Origin: Fidelibacterota bacterium
GTDB taxonomy: Bacteria > Verrucomicrobiota > Kiritimatiellia > JAIPIQ01
Assembly (NCBI GenBank): GCA_021734645.1
Contig: JAIPIQ010000005.1
Span: 1 to 32,592 of the forward strand
Direction of reading: 5' to 3'
DNA: 32,592 bases
Numbering within the stretch: position 1 is the first letter of the stretch; the number at the start of each line of letters is the position of its first letter. The position numbers were made by a program, and so were the translations under genes. Below the pieces are notes generated by a model. That model made no database searches, had not been told where the DNA came from, and saw nothing but the letters and a program-made list of their open reading frames with translations. This document shows, piece by piece, positions 15,011 to 23,933 of this stretch.

Positions 15011-16258
15011 ATGAAATCGAGTGGTGAGCGTGATATCCTGCGCGACCTGGTGCGCCGGTACCTTGAGATTGCCCGGCATCCCCGCCAGGAAACCGTGCGG
15101 GAGAAATGGCGCGGCCATAACAGTCTCGAGCCGGACGATGGCCCGCCACCCGTGCTGGTCCAGTTCGGTCTCTACAACGTCTGGTGCCGCGCATTCATCG
15201 AAGCCCAATGCCGCTGTAGCGACCCGACGCTGCGGAACATGGAGCGCGGCCTGCGCCTGAAGCTTTTCGCCGCTACCCTGGATGACGACACGGTCTTCGA
15301 GCCCTGGTGGTCGGTCGGGGCCGTTCACGTCCTGCCGCCGGACGGTTTGTGGGGCCTGCGCGAGGGCCGCGTCGCCAGCGGCGGGGAGGGCGGCGCATTT
15401 GCCATGGATCCGCCCCTCAAGGCGCTCGAGGACGTCGCGCGGCTGACGGTTCCGCAACACCGGATTGATGAAGCGGCCACTGCCGCGCGCCTCGGGCGGC
15501 TCGAGGATGCGGTCGGGGACCTGATCACGCTGGACCGGACCCGCGGTTCCGCCTACGGCCATTTCAACGGCGATATCTCGACGCGACTGGCCCAGTTGCG
15601 CGGGCTCGAGCAGACGATGCTGGATATGTACGAGAACCCGGAATGGCTGCATGGCCTCCTGGCGTTCATGCGCGACGGCATCCTGCGCGCGCAGCAGCAG
15701 GCGGAGGACGCCGGCGACTACAGCCTGACCTGCCACGATAACCAGGGCATGCCCTACAGCCGGGAACTGGAAGATCCCCGGCCCAACAGCGGGCCGCGCG
15801 CGCGCCGCCAACTCTGGGGCTTCATGGCCGCCCAGGAATTCACCCTGATTTCACCGCGGATGCACGAGGAGTTCCTGCTGCGTTACCAGCGCCCCATCAT
15901 GGCGCCCTACGGCCTGACGCACTACGGCTGCTGCGAAAACCTGACCGCCAAGATTGACCTGCTGCGGACCATCCCCAACCTGCGGCGCATCGCCGTGACC
16001 CCCAGCGCCGACCTGGCGCGCTGCGCCGAACAGATCGGCCGCGACTACGTGATCTCCTGGCGGCCCAACCCGACCGACATGGTCTGCGCCGGCTTCGACG
16101 CCGACCGGATCCGCCGCATCGTGCGCGCCGGCCGCGCGACCTGCCGGGCCAACGGCTGCGTCGTGGATCTCAGCCTCAAGGATATCGAAACCGTCGAGGA
16201 CGATCCTGGCCGACTCGCGCAATGGGTCCGCCTCGTGCGTGCCGCCTGGGCGGACTGA
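15011..16258 (+). CDS. Uroporphyrinogen-decarboxylase (URO-D) superfamily protein
   Basis: The 415-aa cytoplasmic protein resembles the URO-D/corrinoid-methyltransferase (MtaA, CmuA) superfamily often annotated in glycan clusters of PVC bacteria, rather than a haem-pathway HemE. Visible features are VLVQFGLYNVW near the N terminus, a TCHDNQGM stretch, and YGLTHYGCCENL with His304, Cys307 and Cys308, which could form part of the zinc site methyltransferase members use to activate a thiol or methyl acceptor. No other haem gene is near. The start is ATG 15011, 6 nt after GGAG. It lies 54 bp after the hydrolase on the same strand and probably belongs to the same transcript. A role in demethylating or otherwise processing methylated sugars is conceivable but unproven. 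Confidence 0.75.
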   Translation: MKSSGERDILRDLVRRYLEIARHPRQETVREKWRGHNSLEPDDGPPPVLVQFGLYNVWCRAFIEAQCRCSDPTLRNMERGLRLKLFAATLDDDTVFEPWWSVGAVHVLPPDGLWGLREGRVASGGEGGAFAMDPPLKALEDVARLTVPQHRIDEAATAARLGRLEDAVGDLITLDRTRGSAYGHFNGDISTRLAQLRGLEQTMLDMYENPEWLHGLLAFMRDGILRAQQQAEDAGDYSLTCHDNQGMPYSRELEDPRPNSGPRARRQLWGFMAAQEFTLISPRMHEEFLLRYQRPIMAPYGLTHYGCCENLTAKIDLLRTIPNLRRIAVTPSADLARCAEQIGRDYVISWRPNPTDMVCAGFDADRIRRIVRAGRATCRANGCVVDLSLKDIETVEDDPGRLAQWVRLVRAAWAD

Positions 16259-16316
16259 ACCCCCGGCCGAGGAAACTGTCCGCGGCTGATAGAAGTGGAG
16301 CCGCAAAGAACCCAGC

Positions 16317-16340
16317 GCGCGCCAAGAAATGCGGGCGCGC
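16317..16340 (+). terminator. GC-rich hairpin after the URO-D-like gene
   Basis: GCGCGCC (16317-16323) pairs with GGCGCGC (16334-16340) around a 10-nt loop, 59 nt after the stop codon. No T-run follows, so it is at best a weak or factor-dependent terminator. Confidence 0.35.
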
Positions 16341-16346
16341 GGTAAT

Positions 16347-16434
16347 GACGCTCGACGCCGGACGCTCGACGCCGGGAGAAATACCTGTTTCCGGCCTTCC
16401 CCGCTGGGCGTCGGGCGTCGCGCGTCGGGCGTCG
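16347..16434 (+). repeat. Structured dispersed repeat, copy 1 (upstream of surface cassette)
   Basis: The 5' arm is four heptamers beginning GACGC (16347-16374). The 3' arm is four heptamers ending GCGTC (16406-16433), and the two arms can pair at each GACGC/GCGTC. Between them GCCGG (16371-16375) and CCGGC (16391-16395) can form an inner hairpin. Bases 16390-16431 are identical to 23779-23820 (42 nt). It lies in the 295-bp gap that also holds the hairpin at 16317; nothing else is seen there. Confidence 0.85.
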
Positions 16435-16553
16435 TTGCCGCGGACATGCCCGGCATGATTGAACCGATCAGCGGACTCGACAGCGGCCGTTTTCTTTTGT
16501 AAAAAGGGGTTGCGTTGTGATTGGCAATGAAGTCCGACGGAGGAGGCGTGATG

Positions 16554-17804
16554 ATGAAGAGCGGATTGTTCAGGTTATCGGCATGCTTGTTTATCGGGGC
16601 GGGCTGGTTGGTGATCGCGGAGGGGCAGACCGTGGGCGTGTCCATCAGTGTGGATGGGCAAGCGGTGAATTCGAACGCCATGCTGGACGTGCAGTCGCCG
16701 CCGACGGGTGATGGCAAGAGGCTGTTGATGCCCCGGGTTACATTGAGTCAACGGACCAGTGCGGACAGCGCGCTGGCCGGCGGCTTGTTGAACGATGGCG
16801 GCCAATTGCGCGGAGGCGCGGCGCAGGGCCTGCTGGTGTATCAGACCGACGATGTGCAGGGACTGTATTACAACACCAGCGCGACCGCCTCGCCGACTTG
16901 GGCCTATGTGGGTTCCGGCAATGGTGATTTCCGGGCCGATGGATCCGTGCCGATGACCGGGCGGCTCAATATGAACGGGCAGTCAATCACCAACGTGGGG
17001 GAGAGTGGGGTCAATTTCAGCGGTCTGAATGTCGCGGTGGGGAACAGCGCGTTCGCTTATTCTTCCACATCGGGCAGTGTGGCCATTGGCCGCAACGCGA
17101 CGGCGCGCTATCGCACCAGCGGCGTGGCGCTCGGGATGGGCGCGGACGGCGATTACAACGGCATCGCCATCGGATATATGGCCGACGGCCAGTACAGCAA
17201 TATCGCAATTGGATATGCGTCCAGCGCCTATTCCGGATACGATCGCGTTGCCATCGGCCGCTCAATTACGAACCGCCGGAATGATTCGGTTGCCATGCGG
17301 GGCACGCTGTACCTGGATGGCGGCACGGGTGTCCTGTATCGAGCTTCTTTTGGCGTTGGAGCTTGGACCGCCAAGGCGTTCACGATTGATCACCCGCTTG
17401 ATCCGGAGCACAAAGTGCTGCGGCACTACTGCCTGGAGGGGCCGGAGGTCTGGAATGTGTATGCGGGGAACGTCCTTCTGGTCAAGGGGCGAGCGGTGGT
17501 TGAACTTCCGGACTACTACGGGGCGCTCAACCGGGAGGGATCTGAGGTGTACCATCTGACGGTGGTGGACGGCGCCGCGACCTTGTTCCCGCAGGTCAAG
17601 GTGTTACGCCCGGTGGCCGGCAATACCTTCGAGATTGCGGGGACGCACGATGTGCGGGTCAGTTGGGCCATCCAGGTGCTGCGGAATGACGAGGCGTTGC
17701 TGAACGATTTGAAGAACCGGCCGGTCGAGCAGATGAAGCGCGATCTGCCTTCGGGGCAGATTGAACAGGAGCGTCGCGTGGTCAACACCTTGAACGGTAA
17801 CTGA
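16554..17804 (+). CDS. Exported fibre-like protein with YadA-head-type repeats
   Basis: The 416-aa product has a signal peptide (about 1-23, LSACLFIGAGWLVIAEG). Residues about 156-245 carry repeats on the pattern VAIGxxA (NVAVGNSA, SVAIGRNA, VALGMGA, IAIGYMA, IAIGYAS, VAIGRS), as in the left-handed beta-roll heads of trimeric autotransporter adhesins and phage-fibre-like proteins. A C-terminal domain (about 270-375) begins HPLDPEHKVLRH and continues with GPEVWNVYAGNVLL and VVELPDYYGALN, a module seen in many bacterial fibre-like exported proteins. No YadA membrane anchor is present, so it is not a classical autotransporter. A GGAGGAGG site (16539-16546) is 7 nt from ATG 16554; ATG 16551 and TTG 16521 are alternatives. 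It is probably a trimeric surface fibre displayed with its two neighbours. Confidence 0.7.
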   Translation: MKSGLFRLSACLFIGAGWLVIAEGQTVGVSISVDGQAVNSNAMLDVQSPPTGDGKRLLMPRVTLSQRTSADSALAGGLLNDGGQLRGGAAQGLLVYQTDDVQGLYYNTSATASPTWAYVGSGNGDFRADGSVPMTGRLNMNGQSITNVGESGVNFSGLNVAVGNSAFAYSSTSGSVAIGRNATARYRTSGVALGMGADGDYNGIAIGYMADGQYSNIAIGYASSAYSGYDRVAIGRSITNRRNDSVAMRGTLYLDGGTGVLYRASFGVGAWTAKAFTIDHPLDPEHKVLRHYCLEGPEVWNVYAGNVLLVKGRAVVELPDYYGALNREGSEVYHLTVVDGAATLFPQVKVLRPVAGNTFEIAGTHDVRVSWAIQVLRNDEALLNDLKNRPVEQMKRDLPSGQIEQERRVVNTLNGN

Positions 17805-17816
17805 GGCCGCGGCGCC

Positions 17817-20800
17817 ATGCAGTTCCTGAAATGTATCGGTTGCCGGGTTGCGCCGCTCTTGCTGGCGGCCGCGCAACTCGCGCCCGGCGCAACCATCCGC
17901 ATCGCCGGTGGAACGTGGCAGGCGGCTTCGCATCTCAGGGGTACGAATTTGGTTGTCGAGGCCGCCGGGCGCCTGAGTGGAACCGGCACGGTGCATATGG
18001 CGGCGACGATTCGCGGTGAGGTGTCGCCGGGGCGCGGCCCGGCCGATGTCGGCACGCTGTCGTTCACCGATGCGCTCACGTTTGACGGCGGGCAGTTTGC
18101 GTGCCATGTGGCGGCCTTCGATGCCGCGGATCTGTTGTCGGTGGCGGGCCGGGTGTCCGGGGCGGCCAGGGTGGTCACATCGTGCGCGGGCGGCGTGGCG
18201 CCGGACCAGCTTGTGATTGTGTCGGGGGCGGCGAACAGCGACTACAGTCTGTTCGATGTGGCGCCCGCGACCGGCTGGGTCCTGGGCCAAAGCGGCGCAT
18301 TGAACCTGCACATCAGCGGCCTTCCCGGCATCAGCGTGCTGGGGACGAACGGCGCGGTAATCGCCAGTGCCGCAGCGCCCAGTCCCGTGACGGGGACGGA
18401 CTTCGGGCATGTGCATTGGGGTAGGACGGTGACCAATACCTTCAGCATCACCAATGGGGGAATCGCCACGCTGACGATTCAGTCGTCCCATCTGACCGAG
18501 CAGGCGAATTTCTCCATGGCCGGCATTCCGGCCACCTTGCCCGCGGGCGGTGTGAGCAACTTCAATGTGGTCTATGCGCCGATGGCCGTTGGATCTCATG
18601 CGGCGGCCGTGATCATCAGCAATAGCGCGCCGGACAGTCCGTTCACAGTCAATCTGGCGGGAGCGTGCTATGCGCTCTCCACAAACATTGGACCTTTCGC
18701 CGGCGGCAACACCATCACGATCACGAACGGCCATTTCGGTGCCATTACTAATGTGCTGGTGGACCTTGTTGACGTCATTGACCTTGTGGACAGTGGGGTC
18801 AATTGGGTCACTGTGGTCATGCCCGCGCTGGGCGCGGCAGGCCCGGTCGACATCATCATCCAAACCTCCGACAACGGCGACACCTTCCTGTACAATGCCT
18901 ACACGTACAATCCCGCGGGCATCATTACGAACGTATCGCCGGCCTTGGGTTCGTGGACCGGCGCCGTCCCGCTGGTGATTGAGGGATCGAATCTGGGCAA
19001 CGGCGCGGATATCACCAACGTGACCCTGTGCGGCGTGGCGGCGACGATCAGCAGTCAGGCCACCGAGCGGGTCTGGATCGTGGCCGCAGCGTCCGGCGCC
19101 GGCGCGCTGACCGGCGATGTGGTTGTCTCTTCCACCAGCTTCGGCACGACGACCAGATCCAACGCCTTTGAATACACCAAAGAGGCGCAGGCGATCACGT
19201 TCGATCCCATCGCGGCCAAGACGTACGGCGATGCGGCTTTTGATCCGGGCGCGACGGCCAGTTCCGGCCTTGCCGTCAGCTACAGTAGTTCGGATGCGAA
19301 TGTGGCCACCGTGTCTGTGCACGATATCTACATCACCGGCACCGGCGTGTGCGACATCGTCGCTTCACAGGCGGGGAACAGTTTCTACCATGCCGCGCCG
19401 AGCATCACCAACAACCTGGCCGTCACGAGGAAGGAGCTGAGCGTAACCGGCGCCGTGGCCTCGAACAAGGTCTACGATGCCACGGCCACAGCCTGGCTCA
19501 GCGGCGCGACGCTCCAGGGCGCCGTTCCCGGCGATGAGGTCACGCTCGCCAATGCCGCCACCGGCACGTTCGCGCAGGCGACAACCGGCACAGCCATCGG
19601 CGTCACCACGCACATGACCCTCACAGGCACACACGCCCCACAGTATCATCTGCGGCAACCGACCGGACTGTCCGCCGACATCACTGCGCGTGAGTTGACG
19701 GTCACCGGCGCGATGGCGCAGAGCAAGGTGTACGACGGCACCAAGGCCGCCGCGATCACCGGTGCGGGACTGTCCGGCGTGCAGGGCAGCGACGTGATCA
19801 CGTTGGGCAACCACACTACTGGCACATTTGCAAATGCCAACGCAGGTACAGGCGTAACCGTCCACACCCACATGACCATCAGTGGCGATCAGGTTGCTAA
19901 TTACACACTCACTCAGCCTACGCTGTCCGCCGACATCACCAAGGCGGATCAGGCGATCACATTCGACGCGCTGAGCGATGTATTCTGGACGAACGTAGTG
20001 GATGTCGCGGCCACGGCCGACAGCGGGTTGGCCGTGAGCCTGGAAGTGGTCAGCGGACCGGCGAGCCTGACGGATCCGACCAGTCCGACGACGTTGACGA
20101 TGGATGGGTACGGCGCGGTGCGGGTGGCGGCCTCCCAGGCGGGCGACACGAACTGGAACGCGGCGGTGACGGTGACCAACACGTTCAACGCGCTCGGACC
20201 GCAATTCACGGTCCTGGGCACCAACGGGGTGGTGGTTGTTCATGACAACGTCGCTGCCTTGCCGGACGGCACGGACTTCGGTTCGGCGCGGATCGGGCTC
20301 GAGACGGTGACCCATGTCTTCGCGATCACCAACGCGGGCACAGCCGAGGCGACGGTCCTGGGCATTGTCACCAACGGACCGCAGGCCGGGTCGTTCGCGA
20401 TCCTGAATCCGCCGACGGCGGTACCCATGAATGGCGCGGTCGAGTTTTCGGTCGCGTTTGATCCGCAGGCGGGGGAGACCAACCGGGCGAGCCTGGTCTT
20501 CACGTTCGACGGCACGAACGCGCCTTACCAGGTAAACATGGCGGGCTTTGGGTACGGCGGGGCGCTCGGGTTTACGTCGAACGGGCTGAGCTTCAGCGGG
20601 ACGTACGTCGGCGCTGATCCGGTCAACCAGACCTTGATGCTGACCAACAGCGGGTCGAGCGCGATCAACTGGACAAATGTGATCACGTACGGGGTCGGCG
20701 CGACCGATTGGCTGACGGTGACCCCGACCGATGGGAACCTGCTGAAACAAAGCGCGGCGGAGCTGGCCGCGGCGGTGAGCCTCGCCGGGCTCAATGCGGG

Positions 20801-22529
20801 CACCTACTACGCGACCAACACCTTCAGCGCGCCCGGGGCGACCAACTCGCCCCAGGCCTTCGCCGTGGCCTTGACCGTGGCCAAGGCCGACCAGGTGATC
20901 ACCAATTACCTGCCGCCGGATGGCGCGCACTTCATCTTCGGCTCCGCGACCACGGTCAGCGCCCAGGTGCGCAGTGAATTGCCGGTGGCCTTCGAGAACC
21001 TGACGCCGGATATCGCCTTGCTGGTGGCCCCGGATATCACCTTCACGAATCCGGGCGTGGCGCAGGTGCGGGCGACGCAGGTCGGCAACGCCAACTGGAA
21101 CGCGGCCGCGCCGGTGACGCATATCTGGCGGGTCGGGGGCTTGATCACCAACGTCACGCCGGGGGCGGCGAATGTCGGTGGCGGGCTGGATGTCCTGGTG
21201 CAGGGCCTCTGGCTGGGCGACGGCGTGAACATTGCGACGGTACGGCTGGCGGCGGTGCGGGCGACCGTCATCTCGCAGAACGTACATGAGGTCACGGTGC
21301 GGGCCGGACGGGCGCCGGGGGTGGCGACGGGCGATGTCGTCGTGGTCTCGGCCACCGGCGGGGAGATGGTGCTGAGCAACGCCTTCGAGTATCTGTGGCT
21401 GGCTGCGCCGGTGCAACACGATCCGGTGGATGTCACGTCCTCGAGCCTGGTGGCGCGCTGGGACACGGTGCCGGCGGCGACCCGGCACTATCTCGAAGTG
21501 GGGCTGGACACCAATTACACGGCACACCTGGCGGAGTACGACTGGGTGGATGTGGCGCTGGCGCGGCAGTACCCGGTGGCGGGGCTGACGGACGGCACGT
21601 GGTACGCGCTGCGGGAGTTTGCCTGGAATCAGCACGGCTTGAGCTGGCCCTCGCGCACGGTCTGGATTCCCGCGACGACCAACACGCCCTATGAAACGCA
21701 CCCGCCGCAATCCGGTCCGGTCTCCCAGGGCGCGGTCATGGAGCATCCCCTGAACAACATGTTCCATGGGGCGGGGCTGGTCTATAGCGTACAATCGAGC
21801 GATCCGGGCGTGGTGGCCGCGGAGGTCACCGCGGGCGGCGTGCTGCGGTTGACGCCGGTGGGGCCGGGGACGGCCGAGATCACCCTGCGGGCGACCAACC
21901 CCGCTACGGGCTATACCGCGACCTATCGCTTCACCATCGAGGTCATCGGGCGGCCGACGCTGGTCAGCCAGGCCTTCAAGCCGCGCGAGCCCTGGAATCC
22001 GCGCTTCACCCAGACCCTGGTGGTGCGCAACGATTCCGGCCTCGAGGCCATCGGCACGCGGGTACTCTTCAGCAACCTGATGCCGGGGATCACCGTCGAG
22101 AACCAGACCGGTACGGCCTGGGATGGGCGGCCCATGATCGAGATGGAAGCGCCCTTCCCGGCGGGGGCGAGCATGAGCCTCGATATCGTTTACCTGTGCA
22201 CGGGCAAATATACGGTGGATAAATACCCGCCGACGATCGAGCTGCAGTACATTCTGCCGGCCTGGCGGCCGCCGCTGCCGGGCGGGGGAACCTGGGTTGA
22301 TATCCAGGGGGTGCTGCCGGATGGCCGCATCGTACTCGAGTTCGACAGTGTGCCGGGGCTGTACTATGCCATTGAGTATATGAATGACTTCCCCGAGGGC
22401 GCGTGGCGGCAGGTGGTCATGCGCTTGAAGGCCGGCGCCAACCGGACCCAGTGGATTGATTCGGGGCCGCCGGCGACGCTGCCCCCCAGCGGCGTGCGGA
22501 TCTATCGCGTCAAGCAGGTGCAGGAATAG
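17817..22529 (+). CDS. Very large multidomain surface protein (IPT, MBG/YDG, choice-of-anchor-D modules)
   Basis: The 1570-aa product begins with a signal peptide (about 1-25, PLLLAAAQLAPGA) and an autotransporter-like N-terminal beta region (SPGRGPADVGTLSF). Then follow: a choice-of-anchor-D/SPD-2-like domain (about 193-284), IPT/TIG-like domains (about 286-457), an MBG-type Ig-like module (about 458-540), and two YDG repeats (about 541-705; VASNKVYDAT and MAQSKVYDGT). A second choice-of-anchor-D-like domain (about 793-909), a BACON-like region, another MBG-like module, a third IPT (about 1107-1195) and an FN3-like module (about 1197-1285) follow. A C-terminal domain ends with FDSVPGLYYAIEYMNDF and a DSGPP motif common in Verrucomicrobiota-type exported proteins. 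It is probably a long stalk or adhesin on the cell surface. No PEP-CTERM or sortase signal is seen. The start ATG 17817 is 12 nt after the upstream stop. Domain edges are approximate. Confidence 0.75.
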   Translation: MQFLKCIGCRVAPLLLAAAQLAPGATIRIAGGTWQAASHLRGTNLVVEAAGRLSGTGTVHMAATIRGEVSPGRGPADVGTLSFTDALTFDGGQFACHVAAFDAADLLSVAGRVSGAARVVTSCAGGVAPDQLVIVSGAANSDYSLFDVAPATGWVLGQSGALNLHISGLPGISVLGTNGAVIASAAAPSPVTGTDFGHVHWGRTVTNTFSITNGGIATLTIQSSHLTEQANFSMAGIPATLPAGGVSNFNVVYAPMAVGSHAAAVIISNSAPDSPFTVNLAGACYALSTNIGPFAGGNTITITNGHFGAITNVLVDLVDVIDLVDSGVNWVTVVMPALGAAGPVDIIIQTSDNGDTFLYNAYTYNPAGIITNVSPALGSWTGAVPLVIEGSNLGNGADITNVTLCGVAATISSQATERVWIVAAASGAGALTGDVVVSSTSFGTTTRSNAFEYTKEAQAITFDPIAAKTYGDAAFDPGATASSGLAVSYSSSDANVATVSVHDIYITGTGVCDIVASQAGNSFYHAAPSITNNLAVTRKELSVTGAVASNKVYDATATAWLSGATLQGAVPGDEVTLANAATGTFAQATTGTAIGVTTHMTLTGTHAPQYHLRQPTGLSADITARELTVTGAMAQSKVYDGTKAAAITGAGLSGVQGSDVITLGNHTTGTFANANAGTGVTVHTHMTISGDQVANYTLTQPTLSADITKADQAITFDALSDVFWTNVVDVAATADSGLAVSLEVVSGPASLTDPTSPTTLTMDGYGAVRVAASQAGDTNWNAAVTVTNTFNALGPQFTVLGTNGVVVVHDNVAALPDGTDFGSARIGLETVTHVFAITNAGTAEATVLGIVTNGPQAGSFAILNPPTAVPMNGAVEFSVAFDPQAGETNRASLVFTFDGTNAPYQVNMAGFGYGGALGFTSNGLSFSGTYVGADPVNQTLMLTNSGSSAINWTNVITYGVGATDWLTVTPTDGNLLKQSAAELAAAVSLAGLNAGTYYATNTFSAPGATNSPQAFAVALTVAKADQVITNYLPPDGAHFIFGSATTVSAQVRSELPVAFENLTPDIALLVAPDITFTNPGVAQVRATQVGNANWNAAAPVTHIWRVGGLITNVTPGAANVGGGLDVLVQGLWLGDGVNIATVRLAAVRATVISQNVHEVTVRAGRAPGVATGDVVVVSATGGEMVLSNAFEYLWLAAPVQHDPVDVTSSSLVARWDTVPAATRHYLEVGLDTNYTAHLAEYDWVDVALARQYPVAGLTDGTWYALREFAWNQHGLSWPSRTVWIPATTNTPYETHPPQSGPVSQGAVMEHPLNNMFHGAGLVYSVQSSDPGVVAAEVTAGGVLRLTPVGPGTAEITLRATNPATGYTATYRFTIEVIGRPTLVSQAFKPREPWNPRFTQTLVVRNDSGLEAIGTRVLFSNLMPGITVENQTGTAWDGRPMIEMEAPFPAGASMSLDIVYLCTGKYTVDKYPPTIELQYILPAWRPPLPGGGTWVDIQGVLPDGRIVLEFDSVPGLYYAIEYMNDFPEGAWRQVVMRLKAGANRTQWIDSGPPATLPPSGVRIYRVKQVQE

Positions 22530-22542
22530 AAGGAGAGGCGCT

Positions 22543-23733
22543 ATGCGGACTTTATGGCTGATGCTGTGCTGGGTTGCGGCGAGTTGTTCGGCGGGCTGGT
22601 ATTTCGAGGCCGGGCCCTGGTGGCGCGGGGATATTGACATCGCCGTTGAAGGCGGTTCGCGCGCGGCGCTCGAGGGCGTGCGCGCGGCGCGTTCGGGGAC
22701 GGTGGGCGGGATGGCCGAACCCATCGGGCCGCTGCTCGACGACGACGGAACCGAACAGCGCGAACGCCGCTTCGACGACGGTTTCGTGGGACTGTCCGGT
22801 TGGGACTGGGCGCGCGAGGAGGGCTACACCCAGTACTGGGGCTATGACCGCCAGAGCGCCTACGACCCCGCCACCAGCACCCTGAGCTTCGAACGCAGCT
22901 TCCGGGCTGAAACCAGCGCCACGCGCCAAACGACCAGCGTGCGCAGCCGCGCCTATGACTGGGGCGGACGCCACCGCACCTCGGCCGATGGCCTGCTCAT
23001 GACCCTCGGCTACGCCTTCGTCACCCGGCCCCGCTGGGAAATCGCCGCCCAACTCCAGGCCGGCCGCCTCGAAGGCATTGACGCGCGCTTCGACCGCCAA
23101 CGGGTCTTCACCCAGGAAGTCACCACCCGGACCTATCGCTCGACCCGCTCCCGCGAGGAATCCGTCACCTATTCCTACGACACCCTCGGGAACCCCTTCT
23201 TCCCCGACGCCCCCTACGAAATGACCGAACCCGACGGCATCGGCCCTTTCATCCGCGATACCCCCACCGTCACTGAGTCCCGCCAGCGCGTCACTCAAAC
23301 CGATGAACTGATCAACACCGCCCGCCGCCGCGCCGAAAGCCATGTGGACTTTCGCTTGAATACAACAGCCAACGTCCTGGCCCTGGGACCCCGCCTGCGT
23401 CTGCGGCCCATCCCCCGCCTGGCCCTGATCATCCAGCCGACCGTCACCCTCTACGCCCTCGAAACCGATATCGTCCGCCACGAAACCTTCGGCTGGCGCA
23501 ACGGCCACGAAATCAAAGCCTGGCAGGAACGCCACACTGACCGCGCCGAACGGTGGGGCGCCTCCGTCAGCGGCGGCCTCCAACTCGAAGTCACAGCCAA
23601 CCTTACCCTCAGCGTCCTCGGCGGCTACGACTGGATCGAGGAATACTCCTTCGCTGCCGGACTCGAGACCGTCACCCTCGATCTCGAAGGCTACCGCGCC
23701 GAAGCCGCCATCGGCCTGCGCTTCGGACCCTGA
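22543..23733 (+). CDS. Predicted outer-membrane beta-barrel protein
   Basis: The 396-aa product has a signal peptide (MRTLWLMLCWVAASCSAG). After an N-terminal region with a FDDGFVGLSGWDW motif and WGY, resembling barrel proteins of PVC bacteria, there are alternating amphipathic strands, clearest in the last 130 residues (LRLRPIPRLALIIQP, GLQLEVTANLTLSVLGGYDW) and an AAIGLRFGP end. The charged middle (about 180-280) has many Arg/Glu/Thr and may form long loops. The start is ATG 22543 with AAGGAG (22530-22535), 13 nt after the upstream stop, so it closes a three-gene unit. It may anchor or export the fibre and stalk proteins. This role is inferred from position; no known secretion-system signature is seen. 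Confidence 0.65.
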   Translation: MRTLWLMLCWVAASCSAGWYFEAGPWWRGDIDIAVEGGSRAALEGVRAARSGTVGGMAEPIGPLLDDDGTEQRERRFDDGFVGLSGWDWAREEGYTQYWGYDRQSAYDPATSTLSFERSFRAETSATRQTTSVRSRAYDWGGRHRTSADGLLMTLGYAFVTRPRWEIAAQLQAGRLEGIDARFDRQRVFTQEVTTRTYRSTRSREESVTYSYDTLGNPFFPDAPYEMTEPDGIGPFIRDTPTVTESRQRVTQTDELINTARRRAESHVDFRLNTTANVLALGPRLRLRPIPRLALIIQPTVTLYALETDIVRHETFGWRNGHEIKAWQERHTDRAERWGASVSGGLQLEVTANLTLSVLGGYDWIEEYSFAAGLETVTLDLEGYRAEAAIGLRFGP

Positions 23734-23740
23734 GCACGTA

Positions 23741-23821
23741 TAGGGACGACGAGGCCGACGCCCGGAGAATCACCTATCTCCGGCCTTCCCCGCTGGGCGT
23801 CGGGCGTCGCGCGTCGGGCGG
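23741..23821 (+). repeat. Structured dispersed repeat, copy 2 (downstream of surface cassette)
   Basis: Bases 23779-23820 match 16390-16431 exactly. CCGGAGA (23762-23768) and TCTCCGG (23777-23783) form a perfect 7-bp stem with an 8-nt loop. The 5' arm is more degenerate than in copy 1, with only one GACGC (23757-23761). It has the same orientation as copy 1. Confidence 0.85.
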
Positions 23822-23840
23822 CACTCAGAGACCTTGGCGC

Positions 23841-23933
23841 GTTCCAGCGGCTGTAATGGCGTTGTCTTTTCGTTCCAGCGGCTGTAACGGCGGGGATTTT
23901 CCGTTCCAGCCGCTGGAATGGGGTTTGGGGTCA
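23841..23933 (+). repeat. Three tandem 31-bp units, each near-palindromic
   Basis: GTTCCAGCSGCTG cores start at 23841, 23872 and 23903, exactly 31 nt apart, separated by 11-nt T/G-rich spacers. Each unit can fold; the third contains the perfect inverted repeat TTCCAGC-C-GCTGGAA (23904-23918). The array lies between convergent genes (barrel ending 23733, atpK ending 23931) and could act as a bidirectional terminator. Confidence 0.8.

Noticed and set aside
19365-22724. Very long minus-strand open frame (1119 codons) opposite the 1570-aa gene, and similar ones at 2370-4724, 5549-8632 and 12035-14194
   Set aside because: They are shadows of GC-rich genes: Arg/Pro/Gly/His-rich, no ribosome site, no domain features, and each spans gene boundaries of convincing plus-strand genes.
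23841-23933. Possible CRISPR array
   Set aside because: Only three units, spacers of 11 nt, repeat parts diverged in the third unit, and no cas gene in the window.
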